Assembly: GCF_018390735.1 (NCBI RefSeq) | Contig: NZ_JAHBCL010000018.1 | Location: 32,922 to 96,921, forward strand | Origin: Fusibacter paucivorans | GTDB taxonomy: Bacteria > Bacillota > Clostridia > Peptostreptococcales > Acidaminobacteraceae | Length of the DNA stretch: 64,000 bases | Direction of reading: 5' to 3' | Shown here: positions 26,292 to 34,886 of the stretch, in pieces | How the letters are laid out: each line of letters begins with the position of its first letter | How positions within the stretch are numbered: the first letter of the stretch is position 1 | Notes under the pieces: generated by a model | The model's database searches: none | Told to the model about the DNA's origin: nothing | The model's input: only the letters and a program-made list of their open reading frames with translations | Program-made: the position numbers and the translations under genes

Positions 26292-27596
26292 TTACCAGAG
26301 CATGAGTGCCTCTGCTTCTTTTGCAAGCTCTTCACGAAAATTCGGGTGCGCAATGGCAATTAATCGTTTAACACGCTCGCGTACAGAGGTTCCTCGCAGC
26401 GCTGCAACACCGTATTCCGTCACGACAAAGTCAACATCGTTACGGGAGAGCGACACAATTGCACCCGGTGCCAGCGTCGGCACGATCTTTGATTTTTCAA
26501 TGAATTCACCTGTCTTAGGATCTTTCACTTTTGCGGTTGCATAAAGAGCAATAAAAGACATGCCGCCTTCTGCATTTTGAGCGCCAATAGCAGTATCAGC
26601 CTGACCACCCGTTCCGCTGATTTGTTTTGATCCAATGCTTTCTGAACAGCATTGACCTGTTAAATCCACTTCGACAGATGTATTAATCGAAATCATCTTA
26701 TCATTCTGACCAATAACGTATGGATCGTTGACATAAGCACCTCGCATAATGGCTACCGCGGGGTTGTCATCAATAAAATCGTAAAGCTTCTTGCTGCCAA
26801 GTGCAAAAGCAGCCACCATTTTCCCAGGCAAAAGCGACTTTTGAGCATTGGTGACAGCACCTGCATTATAGAGATCGACCATACCATCCGTGAACATTTC
26901 GGTATGAATGCCAAGATCTTTTTTAGACATTAGTGCCTGTGCAACAGCATTTGGAATACCGCCAATTCCCAATTGAAGCGTTGAACCGTCTTCAATATAT
27001 GCCGCAATGTGCTCGCCGATTTTTTTATCCTTTTCATTTGGCGCCGCAGCCGGAAGCTCCGGCATTGCATAATCCGTTTCGATGAAATAATCGACTTCTG
27101 ATGCGTGCAGCAGTGTATCACCGAAAGTTCTCGGTACATTTGGATTGATTTCTAAAATGACGATATCTGCCATTTCGATCATCTCACGTTCGTAAACAGC
27201 ACTGAGCCCAAGTGAGATGTATCCGTGCTTATCAATTGGCGAGCAGTTGCCCACATAGACATTGGGCTTGTGGTAGTCAATGCGTTTTTTAGCTGCAAAG
27301 TGCAAATGATTCGGAATAAACGTAACGGTTTTGTCGCGATGACGCTTGCGCATTGGCCCACTGTAGAACCAGCCTTCCATTAGAAAACTTTCACGGTACT
27401 GTGGATCATCGTAATAAGGGTAAACACCCATTGGCAAGCAAGTCATAACGCGAACATCCTTAACATTTGTATGAATGCTGTGGAGCGATTCCATCAAAAG
27501 CTTAGGCTCTGCGCCTGCAAGCCCCGAAACGACGTGGTCACCGGATTTAATCATGCCAAGTGCTTCTTCAACCGTTATAAACTTGCTTTTAGCCAT
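26292..27596 (-). CDS. Acetyl-CoA hydrolase/transferase family CoA-transferase
   Basis: A class I CoA-transferase of the Cat1/AbfT type that moves CoA between acetyl-CoA and another short-chain acid such as 4-hydroxybutyrate or butyrate. The 434-residue length fits. Key segments are HGYISLGLSAVYE, LQLGIGGIPNAV, GIHTEMFTDGMVDL with the presumed catalytic Glu233, and the C-terminal VTEYGVAALRGTSVRERV. It overlaps the end of the KASIII-like gene by 8 nt, so the two are co-translated and should act in one pathway. Acid specificity cannot be read from the sequence. Confidence 0.9.
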   Translation of the reverse strand: MAKSKFITVEEALGMIKSGDHVVSGLAGAEPKLLMESLHSIHTNVKDVRVMTCLPMGVYPYYDDPQYRESFLMEGWFYSGPMRKRHRDKTVTFIPNHLHFAAKKRIDYHKPNVYVGNCSPIDKHGYISLGLSAVYEREMIEMADIVILEINPNVPRTFGDTLLHASEVDYFIETDYAMPELPAAAPNEKDKKIGEHIAAYIEDGSTLQLGIGGIPNAVAQALMSKKDLGIHTEMFTDGMVDLYNAGAVTNAQKSLLPGKMVAAFALGSKKLYDFIDDNPAVAIMRGAYVNDPYVIGQNDKMISINTSVEVDLTGQCCSESIGSKQISGTGGQADTAIGAQNAEGGMSFIALYATAKVKDPKTGEFIEKSKIVPTLAPGAIVSLSRNDVDFVVTEYGVAALRGTSVRERVKRLIAIAHPNFREELAKEAEALMLW

Positions 27597-28629
27597 TTAC
27601 ACTGCCTCCTTCGCCCCAAACGACTACATTTGCCGCCCATGCATACCCAATGCCGGCTGCAATCATTGCAATAACGGAGCCATCTTTGATCTTGCCTGCC
27701 TCAAGTGCTAAATGCAAGGACAAAATTTGATCAACTTGTCCAATATGACCGTAATGACTGAGATAGATCGACTGATCTTCTTCCAGCCCTAAGAGCTCAA
27801 GCATCTTTTTATGCATTGAATATTTAAAATGCAAAACAGCCAAATAGTCCAGCTCTGATTTTGCGATATTTGATTTTTCGAATGCTTTGTCAATACATTT
27901 CATCCAGTTGGGCATCGATACTTCATTCAGTCTTGCTTTCATGTGATCAGCTGCCATTAGCCTCAGTGACTTTTGTGCCTCTAAATAGTTCTCTGCTGTA
28001 ATCGGATTGGCAATCCCGCCTATTTCGACACCTGCATCTCTTGCCATTGAACCGTCTGACATAATATGTGATCCCAGTAATAGGTTTTTATCATAATTCG
28101 CTTTAAGTATAATTGCTGCAGCGCCTGCACCGAGATTGTACATCATACTCATGTCCTTATCTCGATAATCCACGAAATCACCGTTTCGATAACCGCCACA
28201 AACCATAATCGTGTCAATACTTTCATCTGCCATCAGCATGTCTTTTGCCATTTTCATCGCTGTAACGGTTGTACAGCATCTGTTTTGTACATCAATCCCC
28301 CACGCATTTTTTGCGCCGATTGCTTCCTGAATATAAATCGCTGACGTTGTCAGTGGATACTCTTTCCACTCTTCACCCATGCATAGGATGACGTCGATAT
28401 TAAGTGGATCAACGCCCGTACGCGTTAAACAATCCATCGCTGCCTTAACGCCCATATCCTGCGTACCGTCTTCCGGACCGGGAACTGGCTTTTTCGTAAA
28501 CCCGAGCTTATTGATAATTGCGTCTTCCGACCAAGTGCCTTCTGTCGCTTCTGATATTTCTTTCGCCGTCATATAGGTCTCAGGAATATAGATGCCTGTG
28601 CCAACGATGCCAACATTTCGCCTCGCCAT
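27589..28629 (-). CDS. Ketoacyl-ACP synthase III-like thiolase-fold enzyme
   Basis: The 346-residue protein has the thiolase fold of FabH-type enzymes: NVGIVGTGIYIPE at the start, the nucleophile Cys in QNRCCTTV (Cys118 or Cys119), His267 in AVLHFKY, and AAGIGYAWAANVVVW at the C-terminus. The third active-site residue, normally Asn in FabH (YGN), is His295 (HYGHIG), giving a C-H-H set. FabD or ACP genes are not nearby. Instead it overlaps a CoA-transferase gene, so it more likely works on CoA esters in a catabolic path. ATG at 28629 follows GGAGG. A sigma-54 promoter lies 40 bp upstream. Confidence 0.82.
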   Translation of the reverse strand: MARRNVGIVGTGIYIPETYMTAKEISEATEGTWSEDAIINKLGFTKKPVPGPEDGTQDMGVKAAMDCLTRTGVDPLNIDVILCMGEEWKEYPLTTSAIYIQEAIGAKNAWGIDVQNRCCTTVTAMKMAKDMLMADESIDTIMVCGGYRNGDFVDYRDKDMSMMYNLGAGAAAIILKANYDKNLLLGSHIMSDGSMARDAGVEIGGIANPITAENYLEAQKSLRLMAADHMKARLNEVSMPNWMKCIDKAFEKSNIAKSELDYLAVLHFKYSMHKKMLELLGLEEDQSIYLSHYGHIGQVDQILSLHLALEAGKIKDGSVIAMIAAGIGYAWAANVVVWGEGGSVNG

Positions 28630-28667
28630 ATTAACCTCCTCAAACTTTTGTTGTTGTCATTAATATT

Positions 28668-28683
28668 TGCAAGAGCCATGCCA
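28668..28683 (-). promoter_or_regulatory. Sigma-54 promoter of the KASIII/CoA-transferase operon
   Basis: The minus strand reads TGGCATGGCTCTTGCA. It carries the invariant GG (-24) and GC (-12) with the required 10 bp between them, and differs from TGGCAC-N5-TTGCA at one base. It lies 39 bp upstream of the start codon. The adjacent activator gene is of the sigma-54 type, which strongly supports use. Confidence 0.82.
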
Positions 28684-28757
28684 ACTTTTTTTCGACACCA
28701 GTTTCAATAGAACAGACAAAAAACAGCCATTTTTGTCTCCAAATATGTACAAAAATA

Positions 28758-28810
28758 AAACACTGTCCATATAATGTACAACACTTTGTACATGTATCTG
28801 AACAGTGTTT
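28758..28810. promoter_or_regulatory. Nested inverted repeats: activator site and/or terminator
   Basis: The inner palindrome ATGTACAA-CACT-TTGTACAT (28774-28793) lies inside outer arms AAACACTGT (28758-28766) and ACAGTGTTT (28802-28810). The inner part is placed about 90 bp upstream of the sigma-54 promoter, as an enhancer site should be. Read on the minus strand the outer stem ends in TTTTATTTTT, so it can also terminate the activator gene transcript. Confidence 0.6.
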
Positions 28811-28960
28811 CCACTTTTCATCCTTATTTCCTCTTAAAAAATAAAGATCAGTCTTATTGCTGATCTTCATTTGATATTGACCCATTCGTTAGCTTTTAAC
28901 ACAATCCCTTCGTTTGGCCTTTCGAGCGGCTGTACGGCATTAAGGTTTGCATTGCGCCTC

Positions 28961-30373
28961 CTAATTCGGTGTATCAATATGGTATTTTTCTATTTTTTCA
29001 TAGAGACTTGTTCTGCTGATCCCTAGTATTTTCGCAGCTTTTAGTTTATTGTAGCTCACAGCCTTCAAACAGTTGTGTATGGTTGTCTTTTCTACTTCTT
29101 CAACAGCTGTCCGCAAACTGACAAGCGGTGTGTCCTTTAGCTCGTCACTTGGTTCTGAAATCATAAAAGCCGGCAGATGCTGCATTTCAATACTCTCCGT
29201 ATCCGTCATATTAATCGCACGTTCGATGACGTTTTCGAGCTCTCTGATATTGCCGGGCCAATTGTACTGCTTAAGGCTCTCAAGGGCTTCAACGGTAATA
29301 TTACTCACATATCGTCCCAAGTTATTTGACAGTTTTTCCATCAGTTTCAGTGTAATCAGTTCGACATCTTCTTTCCGCTTTCGCAGCGGCGGTACTTCAA
29401 TATTAATGACGTTGAGTCTATAGTAAAGATCTTCCCTAAACTCGCCTTCCTTAATCCGTTCCTTTAAATCTCGATTTGTCGCTGCAATAATTCGCGTATC
29501 AATGGGAATCGTTCGATTGCCACCAATGCGCTCTATTTCCTTCTCTTGAAGCACCCTTAGTATTTTGACCTGCATATCGAGCGGCATATCCCCAATTTCA
29601 TCTAAGAAAATCGTCCCACCGTTTGCAAGTTCAAACTTTCCGACTTTTCCGTGCTTTTTAGCACCTGTAAACGCCCCTTCTTCGTAGCCGAAAAGCTCCG
29701 ACTCAAGCAAATCTTTAGGAATAGCCGCGCAGTTAATTTTGACAAACGGGCCGTCAAAGCGTTTGCTGTCATTATGTATGGCATGTGCAAACAATTCCTT
29801 TCCTGTACCGCTTTCACCAATAATTAAAACATTGGAATCCGTCTTTGCCGCTTTAGACGACATCATTTTAACATGCTGCATCACTAGTGAATTACCAATA
29901 ATCGTATCCCATGAATACTTGGCACCTCGGATGTTTTTAAGTTCTTCCTGATAGATCATCAGTTTACCTTCCAGCAGCTTGTTGCGTTCAAGCACTTCTT
30001 GCAGACTTCTTAAATCGTCAAAGACGACCATGCCGAAACCATAGGCTACTTCTCCGTTGTCATCGAGCACTGGAATCCTGTGAACGAGCGCCGTGTGGCC
30101 ATTTGAGAACTTATGCTTACAATATATTTCAGGTTTTTTAGATTTGAAAACATATGGAAATCTCGTATTGGGATCAACCACATCAACGCGCTTCCCCATA
30201 ATTTCTTCACGCGAGTACCCCAAATAGTCTGCAAAGGGCTGATTAATCATCAAGATTTCAGTATGCTTGTTTAAGAGAATGATCGGCACCGGCACCGGGT
30301 CAAAAATTCGGTTTAAATTCTTAACAAGTGCATCATCTGCCACTTGGGACTGTAAATGAATCGTATTTTCCAT
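28961..30373 (-). CDS. PAS-domain sigma-54-dependent transcriptional activator
   Basis: The 470-residue enhancer-binding protein has a PAS sensor (about 18-130, [33 protein letters not shown]), an AAA+ domain (about 155-385) and a Fis-type helix-turn-helix at the end ([21 protein letters not shown]). The AAA+ domain has Walker A GESGTGKE, the sigma-54 contact loop GAFTGA and Walker [13 protein letters not shown]. Architecture resembles RocR/BkdR regulators of amino and organic acid catabolism. It precedes the KASIII operon, which has a sigma-54 promoter, and follows the arginine deiminase genes, whose promoter looks sigma-A. Effector unknown. Confidence 0.92.
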   Translation of the reverse strand: MENTIHLQSQVADDALVKNLNRIFDPVPVPIILLNKHTEILMINQPFADYLGYSREEIMGKRVDVVDPNTRFPYVFKSKKPEIYCKHKFSNGHTALVHRIPVLDDNGEVAYGFGMVVFDDLRSLQEVLERNKLLEGKLMIYQEELKNIRGAKYSWDTIIGNSLVMQHVKMMSSKAAKTDSNVLIIGESGTGKELFAHAIHNDSKRFDGPFVKINCAAIPKDLLESELFGYEEGAFTGAKKHGKVGKFELANGGTIFLDEIGDMPLDMQVKILRVLQEKEIERIGGNRTIPIDTRIIAATNRDLKERIKEGEFREDLYYRLNVINIEVPPLRKRKEDVELITLKLMEKLSNNLGRYVSNITVEALESLKQYNWPGNIRELENVIERAINMTDTESIEMQHLPAFMISEPSDELKDTPLVSLRTAVEEVEKTTIHNCLKAVSYNKLKAAKILGISRTSLYEKIEKYHIDTPN

Positions 30374-30518
30374 CCTATCACACTTTCATCACGTATTTGA
30401 GAATACAGTATCATGTGGGGTACTATTCATATTATAACTTAATCATGAAGTGTTGCCCACCTTCTCATCTGCTTTTTTATTAATGCAAGTATCGTACCAA
30501 ATTGCACAAAAAATGAAC

Positions 30519-30587
30519 AATAGAGAGATGACTGTTCTCAAACGAGCGCTTTTACTTCGCCACTGGGATCAGTCAAATCTCTCTATT
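30519..30587 (-). terminator. Long structured terminator after arcC
   Basis: Outer stem AATAGAGAGAT/ATCTCTCTATT (11 bp, perfect), an inner GACTG/CAGTC and a further GCG/CGC in the 35-nt loop, then GTTCATTTTTTG on the minus strand. Larger than the other terminators in the window. Confidence 0.7.
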
Positions 30588-30639
30588 TATATTGTTTGTC
30601 GAATTTTTTCTGCCTGAAATCAAAAAATGCTCATACGTA

Positions 30640-31587
30640 TTATGCTTGTGTAATGATAGTCCCCGTAAGTCCTGCAATACCGTCTTTTGCCTTATCAAGT
30701 GATGTAATCAGTGACTTTCGCCCTGTTTTAGATGCTGCAAACAGCACAGCTGCTTGAACTTTTGGCAGCATACTGCCAGGTGTAAACATCCCGTCTTCTA
30801 TATAAGCTGTCGCTTCATCAACGGTCATTCTATCCAGCCATGTCTCATTAGGCGTATTAAAATTAATCGCCACTTTTTCCACAGTGGTTAGAATGATAAG
30901 ATAATCTGCATCCATTAGTTCTGCGATTTTCTCTGCAGAATAATCTTTGTCAATAACGGCCGGAATGCCAATAAGCGCATTGCCGTCTCTATAAACAGGG
31001 ATACCGCCTCCGCCAACAGTAATCACCATGTGACCACTATCCATCAGGATTTTAACCGTATCTTTTTCAGCCACGTCTACTGGCTTTGGTGAAGCGACAA
31101 CGCGCCGCCATCCTCTGCCTGCGTCTTCTACCATCTGGTAGTCATCATGCTGCTTCATTAGTGCCAGCGCTTCTTCTTCCGCATAAAATGCGCCAATTGG
31201 CTTAATGGGCTTGAGAAAAGCCGGATCATCTTTATCGACAATCACTTGTGTGATGACTGTTGCAACAGGTACCTTGAGATTACGGTTGTGTATCTCTTCG
31301 CGAATAGCATTTTGCAAGTGATAACCGATATAACCTTGACTCATGGCACCGCACTCGGGAAACGGCATTTCAGGTGTTCCGGCAGCGGCAGCATTTGCTG
31401 CTGACATAGCGAGATTAATCATCCCAACCTGCGGACCGTTTCCATGAGCCAAAATGACTTGATGGCCTTCTTCAATGAGATCCACAATGGGTTTTGCCGT
31501 GTGTTTTACGAGTCTGATCTGTTCTTCCGGCGCCCTGCCAAGTGCATTGCCGCCGAGAGCAACCACGATTTTTTCCTGCTTTTTCAT
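30640..31587 (-). CDS. arcC: ArcC, carbamate kinase
   Basis: Carbamate kinase transfers the phosphate of carbamoyl phosphate to ADP, the ATP-yielding last step of arginine fermentation. The 315-residue protein shows VVALGGNALGR, LAHGNGPQVG, the SQGYIGYHLQNA helix, VITVGGGGIPV, IDKDYSAEKIAE and the C-terminal GSMLPKVQAA, all standard. It follows argF by 91 bp on the same strand and closes the arcA-argF-arcC order. No arginine/ornithine antiporter gene accompanies the set in this window. Confidence 0.97.
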   Translation of the reverse strand: MKKQEKIVVALGGNALGRAPEEQIRLVKHTAKPIVDLIEEGHQVILAHGNGPQVGMINLAMSAANAAAAGTPEMPFPECGAMSQGYIGYHLQNAIREEIHNRNLKVPVATVITQVIVDKDDPAFLKPIKPIGAFYAEEEALALMKQHDDYQMVEDAGRGWRRVVASPKPVDVAEKDTVKILMDSGHMVITVGGGGIPVYRDGNALIGIPAVIDKDYSAEKIAELMDADYLIILTTVEKVAINFNTPNETWLDRMTVDEATAYIEDGMFTPGSMLPKVQAAVLFAASKTGRKSLITSLDKAKDGIAGLTGTIITQA

Positions 31588-31678
31588 GTTTTTGCCCCCT
31601 TATGGTTTGTGAAAAATAATCCGCTGTGATGCTGCGGTCATTCTGTGATGAGATATGATCCTCAACCACCTTTATCAA

Positions 31679-32671
31679 TTACAAATTGCCAATCGTCGCA
31701 ACCATGACGGCTTTAATCGTATGCATACGATTTTCGGCTTCGTCAAATACGACAGAGTGTTTGCTTCTAAAAACTTCATCTGTTACTTCCATCTCAGTGA
31801 TTCCATGGTTTTTGGCAACTTCCTGCCCAACTGTTGTCTCAAGATCATGGAAAGCAGGCAGACAATGCATAAAGATCACATCTGGATTCGCCGTGGCATC
31901 GAGCATTGCCTTATTGACTTGATATGGCATCAGCTGCTTGATACGTTCTGCAAAAAGATGTTCTTCTCCCATTGATACCCACACGTCGGTGTAGATAACG
32001 TCTGCACCCTTAACGGCATCAATCGATTCTGAGAGTTCAATCGTGCCGCCCGTTTCTGCTGCAACGGCATTCATCTCTGCAACAAGCGCTTCCGACGGCC
32101 AAAGCGCTTTTGGTGCTAGGGCAACAAAATGCATCCCCATTTTGACTGCACCGATCATCAGCGAATTCCCCATATTGTTGCGCGCGTCGCCTGCATAGAC
32201 AAATTTTACTTTATTCAGCGGTTTTGCCACGTGTTCTTTAATTGTTAAAAAATCCGCTAAGATTTGAGTTGGATGATACATATCCGTAAGACCATTCCAA
32301 ACCGGTACGCCGGAGTATTTCGCCAAAGCATCTACTGTTTCCTGCTTAAACCCTCTAAATTCAATACCATCATAAAATCTACCAAGTACTTTTGCCGTAT
32401 CTTCAACACTCTCTTTTTTACCCATTTGGCTATTGGTAAGAAATGTGACGCTGGCGCCCTCGTCAAATGCGGCAACTTCAAATGCACAACGTGTTCGCGT
32501 TGAAGTTTTTTCAAAGATCAAACATATATTTTTACGTTCCAGCAGCGTGCCTTGAATGCCTGCACGCTTTTTAGCCTTTAGATCCATGGCCAAATTCAGA
32601 AGATAATGCATTTCTTCACTGGTATAATCCTTGAGCGTCAACAAATGTCTGCCTTTTAAACTAACTGGCAT
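31679..32671 (-). CDS. argF: Ornithine carbamoyltransferase (catabolic, arcB role)
   Basis: The enzyme cleaves citrulline with phosphate into ornithine and carbamoyl phosphate in the deiminase pathway. The 330 residues include the carbamoyl phosphate site [23 protein letters not shown], and the ornithine loop HCLPAFHD. The neighbours arcA upstream and arcC downstream indicate the catabolic role, so arcB would be an equally proper symbol. ATG at 32671 follows AAGGAGG. Spacing to arcA is 79 bp. Confidence 0.96.
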   Translation of the reverse strand: MPVSLKGRHLLTLKDYTSEEMHYLLNLAMDLKAKKRAGIQGTLLERKNICLIFEKTSTRTRCAFEVAAFDEGASVTFLTNSQMGKKESVEDTAKVLGRFYDGIEFRGFKQETVDALAKYSGVPVWNGLTDMYHPTQILADFLTIKEHVAKPLNKVKFVYAGDARNNMGNSLMIGAVKMGMHFVALAPKALWPSEALVAEMNAVAAETGGTIELSESIDAVKGADVIYTDVWVSMGEEHLFAERIKQLMPYQVNKAMLDATANPDVIFMHCLPAFHDLETTVGQEVAKNHGITEMEVTDEVFRSKHSVVFDEAENRMHTIKAVMVATIGNL

Positions 32672-32750
32672 AAGAATCCTCCTTAATATTATCTATTCAA
32701 GGGAACGGCATCTCATGGCATCTCATCGCGATAAGCCCCGGCCCTGTTTA

Positions 32751-33983
32751 TTATAATTGATCTCGGTAAAGCGGCATTGACATGCACCGCGGCCCGCCGC
32801 GCCCTCTCGAAAGCTCCGATGACTGTATAACATGGAGCTTGATTCCCGCCGCTTCAAGCAATCGGTTCGTTACATGATTACGCGCATAAACAATGACTTC
32901 CCCCGGTGCAATGGCAAGCGTGTTTGAGCCGTCATTCCATTGTTCTCTCCCAGCATCAATCCCCGGCTTGCCGCCGCATCGAATGAGTTTAACTTTATCG
33001 AGCTGCAAATACTTCATTAAAATTGCTTCAAGTTCCATATGTTCTTTTTCAATAATGTATTCCCCAGGATGATCCCCTCGCTGTATAGAGTAGACTGTTA
33101 GCGGCCCCTCAATTTCAGGGTGTATTGTGAAGGTATCATAATCCACCATGGTAAATACTGTATCCAAATGCATAAATGCACGCGTCTTTGGTATATCAAA
33201 AGCCAAGATCGTTTCAAACGGCTGCCCTGCATGAAAGATACGTTTGGCGATGAGATCAACTGCCGCTGCATCTGTACGCTGTGATACCCCAATAGCAATG
33301 ACTTTATCCGATAAAATCAGCTCATCCCCGCCTTCAATTGCATAGGGATCTTCTCTGTCATACCATAGCGGCACTTGATGCTGTTTAACTGCGGGATGGT
33401 GTTCAAAAATATACTTTGCAAAAATTGTTTCGCGCCGTCTCGTAAGCGTTCGCATCTTATTTAACGAAACGCCATTGCCGATCACTGCATAAGGATCTCT
33501 GGTAAAATACAGATTGGGCATTGGATCAATAATAAATGGATACTGCGTTTCAATAAGATCTGCCAAGGAATGCGTCAAGCCAAATGTAATACGTTCTCGG
33601 CGTATTCCGGTCATTAGCGCTTTAACCAATGCTTCTGCATCTTCAAACGCTTCATAATATGCCTTCACCATCGCCACTCTGTAAGGCGATACAATCCCCG
33701 CCTCAGCAATAAACTCATCCATAAAGATTGCCCTTGTTGCCTTATCTTGCAACACTTCCGCCATTAACGTTTCTAGGTAAACGACTTCAACACCGCATGT
33801 TCTGAAGACATCTGCAAAAGCATCGTGTTCTTCCTGTGCAACCCTTAAATACGGAATGTCGTCAAAGAGCAGTCTGTTCATCAACTCCGGTGTCAGGTTT
33901 TCAATTTCCATCCCCGGTCGATGCAGCATCACTTTTTTCAAAACACCAATTTCAGAGTACACTTGAAGTTTTCCATCAAACAT
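32751..33983 (-). CDS. arcA: ArcA, arginine deiminase
   Basis: Arginine deiminase hydrolyses arginine to citrulline and ammonia. The 410-residue length is normal. Catalytic features visible are [21 protein letters not shown], the His/Asp segment [19 protein letters not shown] and the C-terminal [10 protein letters not shown] with the nucleophilic Cys. ATG at 33983 is 4 nt after GAGGTGAAAC-type RBS. It heads the arc operon behind a sigma-A type promoter and sequences resembling ArgR boxes. The pathway yields ATP and ammonia, so it serves energy and pH control. Confidence 0.97.
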   Translation of the reverse strand: MFDGKLQVYSEIGVLKKVMLHRPGMEIENLTPELMNRLLFDDIPYLRVAQEEHDAFADVFRTCGVEVVYLETLMAEVLQDKATRAIFMDEFIAEAGIVSPYRVAMVKAYYEAFEDAEALVKALMTGIRRERITFGLTHSLADLIETQYPFIIDPMPNLYFTRDPYAVIGNGVSLNKMRTLTRRRETIFAKYIFEHHPAVKQHQVPLWYDREDPYAIEGGDELILSDKVIAIGVSQRTDAAAVDLIAKRIFHAGQPFETILAFDIPKTRAFMHLDTVFTMVDYDTFTIHPEIEGPLTVYSIQRGDHPGEYIIEKEHMELEAILMKYLQLDKVKLIRCGGKPGIDAGREQWNDGSNTLAIAPGEVIVYARNHVTNRLLEAAGIKLHVIQSSELSRGRGGPRCMSMPLYRDQL

Positions 33984-34106
33984 GTTTCACCTCGTATTCG
34001 TTGCGCTGAATAATCATTAGAAGGTAGAATCTGTGCCGCCTCTTCGCTGCGAATACCGCTGCTGTGCACAACACCCTCTCAATCATTCAATCTCCGCATT
34101 GCCAGA

Positions 34107-34125
34107 TTATGTAAAAATATTCATG
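34107..34125. promoter_or_regulatory. ArgR/AhrC box-like sequence upstream of arcA
   Basis: The minus strand reads CATGAATATTTTTACATAA. It keeps the CATGAATA half of the Bacillus ARG box and 8 of 10 fixed bases of TGAAT-WWWW-ATTCA. It would sit about 12-30 bp downstream of the predicted start point. TGAATAATCATTAG at 34007-34020 is a second weaker match. Confidence 0.4.
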
Positions 34126-34142
34126 CCGGCCGTCTACAACTT

Positions 34143-34172
34143 AGTATAACATCATTTTAAAAAACATTACAA
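34143..34172 (-). promoter_or_regulatory. Sigma-A type promoter of the arc operon
   Basis: Minus-strand -35 TTGTAA (34167-34172), 18-bp spacer, -10 TATACT (34143-34148), giving a leader of about 150 nt before arcA. No sigma-54 motif was found here despite the nearby sigma-54 activator. Confidence 0.55.
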
Positions 34173-34385
34173 GCGCTGAAATTTTAAGCTTTCTTAAGGG
34201 TTTTCATTTTTAAAAAACGCCTCGTTTATTCACGCGGTGCATATTATTCTATTTTTTTCCATCTCCGTTGCCGCCCATTGCTGTCTGCTACTGGCGATTT
34301 AGAATATCATAGCATATCCGAGTGAATATTTATATACTTTTTTCTATATTTATGTATTGAATTGTGTGCCATTCTCTCCAAAAAA

Positions 34386-34420
34386 TAAAAAAAACACTCC
34401 ATCATCGTGAATGTTTTTCT
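34386..34420 (-). terminator. Terminator after veg
   Basis: On the minus strand AAACATTC and GAGTGTTT pair (one G-T) with a 9-nt loop, followed by a run of T. Confidence 0.75.
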
Positions 34421-34431
34421 TATGTATTTGG

Positions 34432-34698
34432 TTATGAAACCATTATTCGATCTGTCGTACCAGAAATCGTTACCTCTACAGATTCCGTCAATATATCGGA
34501 ATAGCTAAAAGAAATCGTCCGTTCAGATTCTCTGCCAGCATCAATTCTCACGATGAACACACTTGGAAATACGTCTTCAATAATCCCTTCACGAACTTTT
34601 GCTTTTCGCTTCCCTTTATTCGTTCTCAATACAACCCTTTTCCCCAAACAGTCTTGAACATTTCTCTTTATATCATCTAATGTCTGTTTAGTTGCCAT
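34432..34698 (-). CDS. veg: Veg family protein
   Basis: Veg is a short, highly expressed Firmicute protein linked in Bacillus to biofilm gene control and spore outgrowth. The 88 residues contain LDDIKRNVQDCLGKRVVLRTNKGKRKAKVREGIIEDVFPSVFIV, the well conserved Veg core, in the usual place. ATG at 34696-34698 follows AAAGGACGGTGG. A near-consensus promoter matches the strong veg promoter known from Bacillus. In Bacillus veg lies close to purR; here about 33 kb separates them. Confidence 0.93.
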   Translation of the reverse strand: MATKQTLDDIKRNVQDCLGKRVVLRTNKGKRKAKVREGIIEDVFPSVFIVRIDAGRESERTISFSYSDILTESVEVTISGTTDRIMVS

Positions 34699-34728
34699 CT
34701 GACCACCGTCCTTTTGTTAGCTTATCCC

Positions 34729-34757
34729 ATTTTATCATCCTAGCCAAAAATTGTCAA
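34729..34757 (-). promoter_or_regulatory. Strong sigma-A promoter of veg
   Basis: Minus-strand TTGACA (34752-34757), 17-bp spacer, TAAAAT (34729-34734): eleven of twelve consensus bases. About 30 bp upstream of the start codon. Confidence 0.8.
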
Positions 34758-34886
34758 ACTATTAGCAAAATTGATAATTGTTGATATTTCAACGATTAAC
34801 GTCATTTTAACATCGTAATAACCAAATTTTTTCTGAATTTTTAAACGTTTTATTCTATGAACATTCGGCCTTTTAGGACTGGCGAC

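Larger units (their letters stand above)
33984..34431. other. 448-bp region upstream of arcA
   Basis: No gene is seen. It holds the arcA promoter, three ArgR-box-like sequences (34007-34020, 34107-34125, 34322-34335) and, at its far end, the veg terminator. The stretch 34180-34320 shows nothing recognisable. Confidence 0.55.

Noticed and set aside
33984..34431. Sigma-54 promoter for the arc operon, given the nearby sigma-54 activator
   Set aside because: No GG-N10-GC element of useful quality on the minus strand; a sigma-A pair is better.
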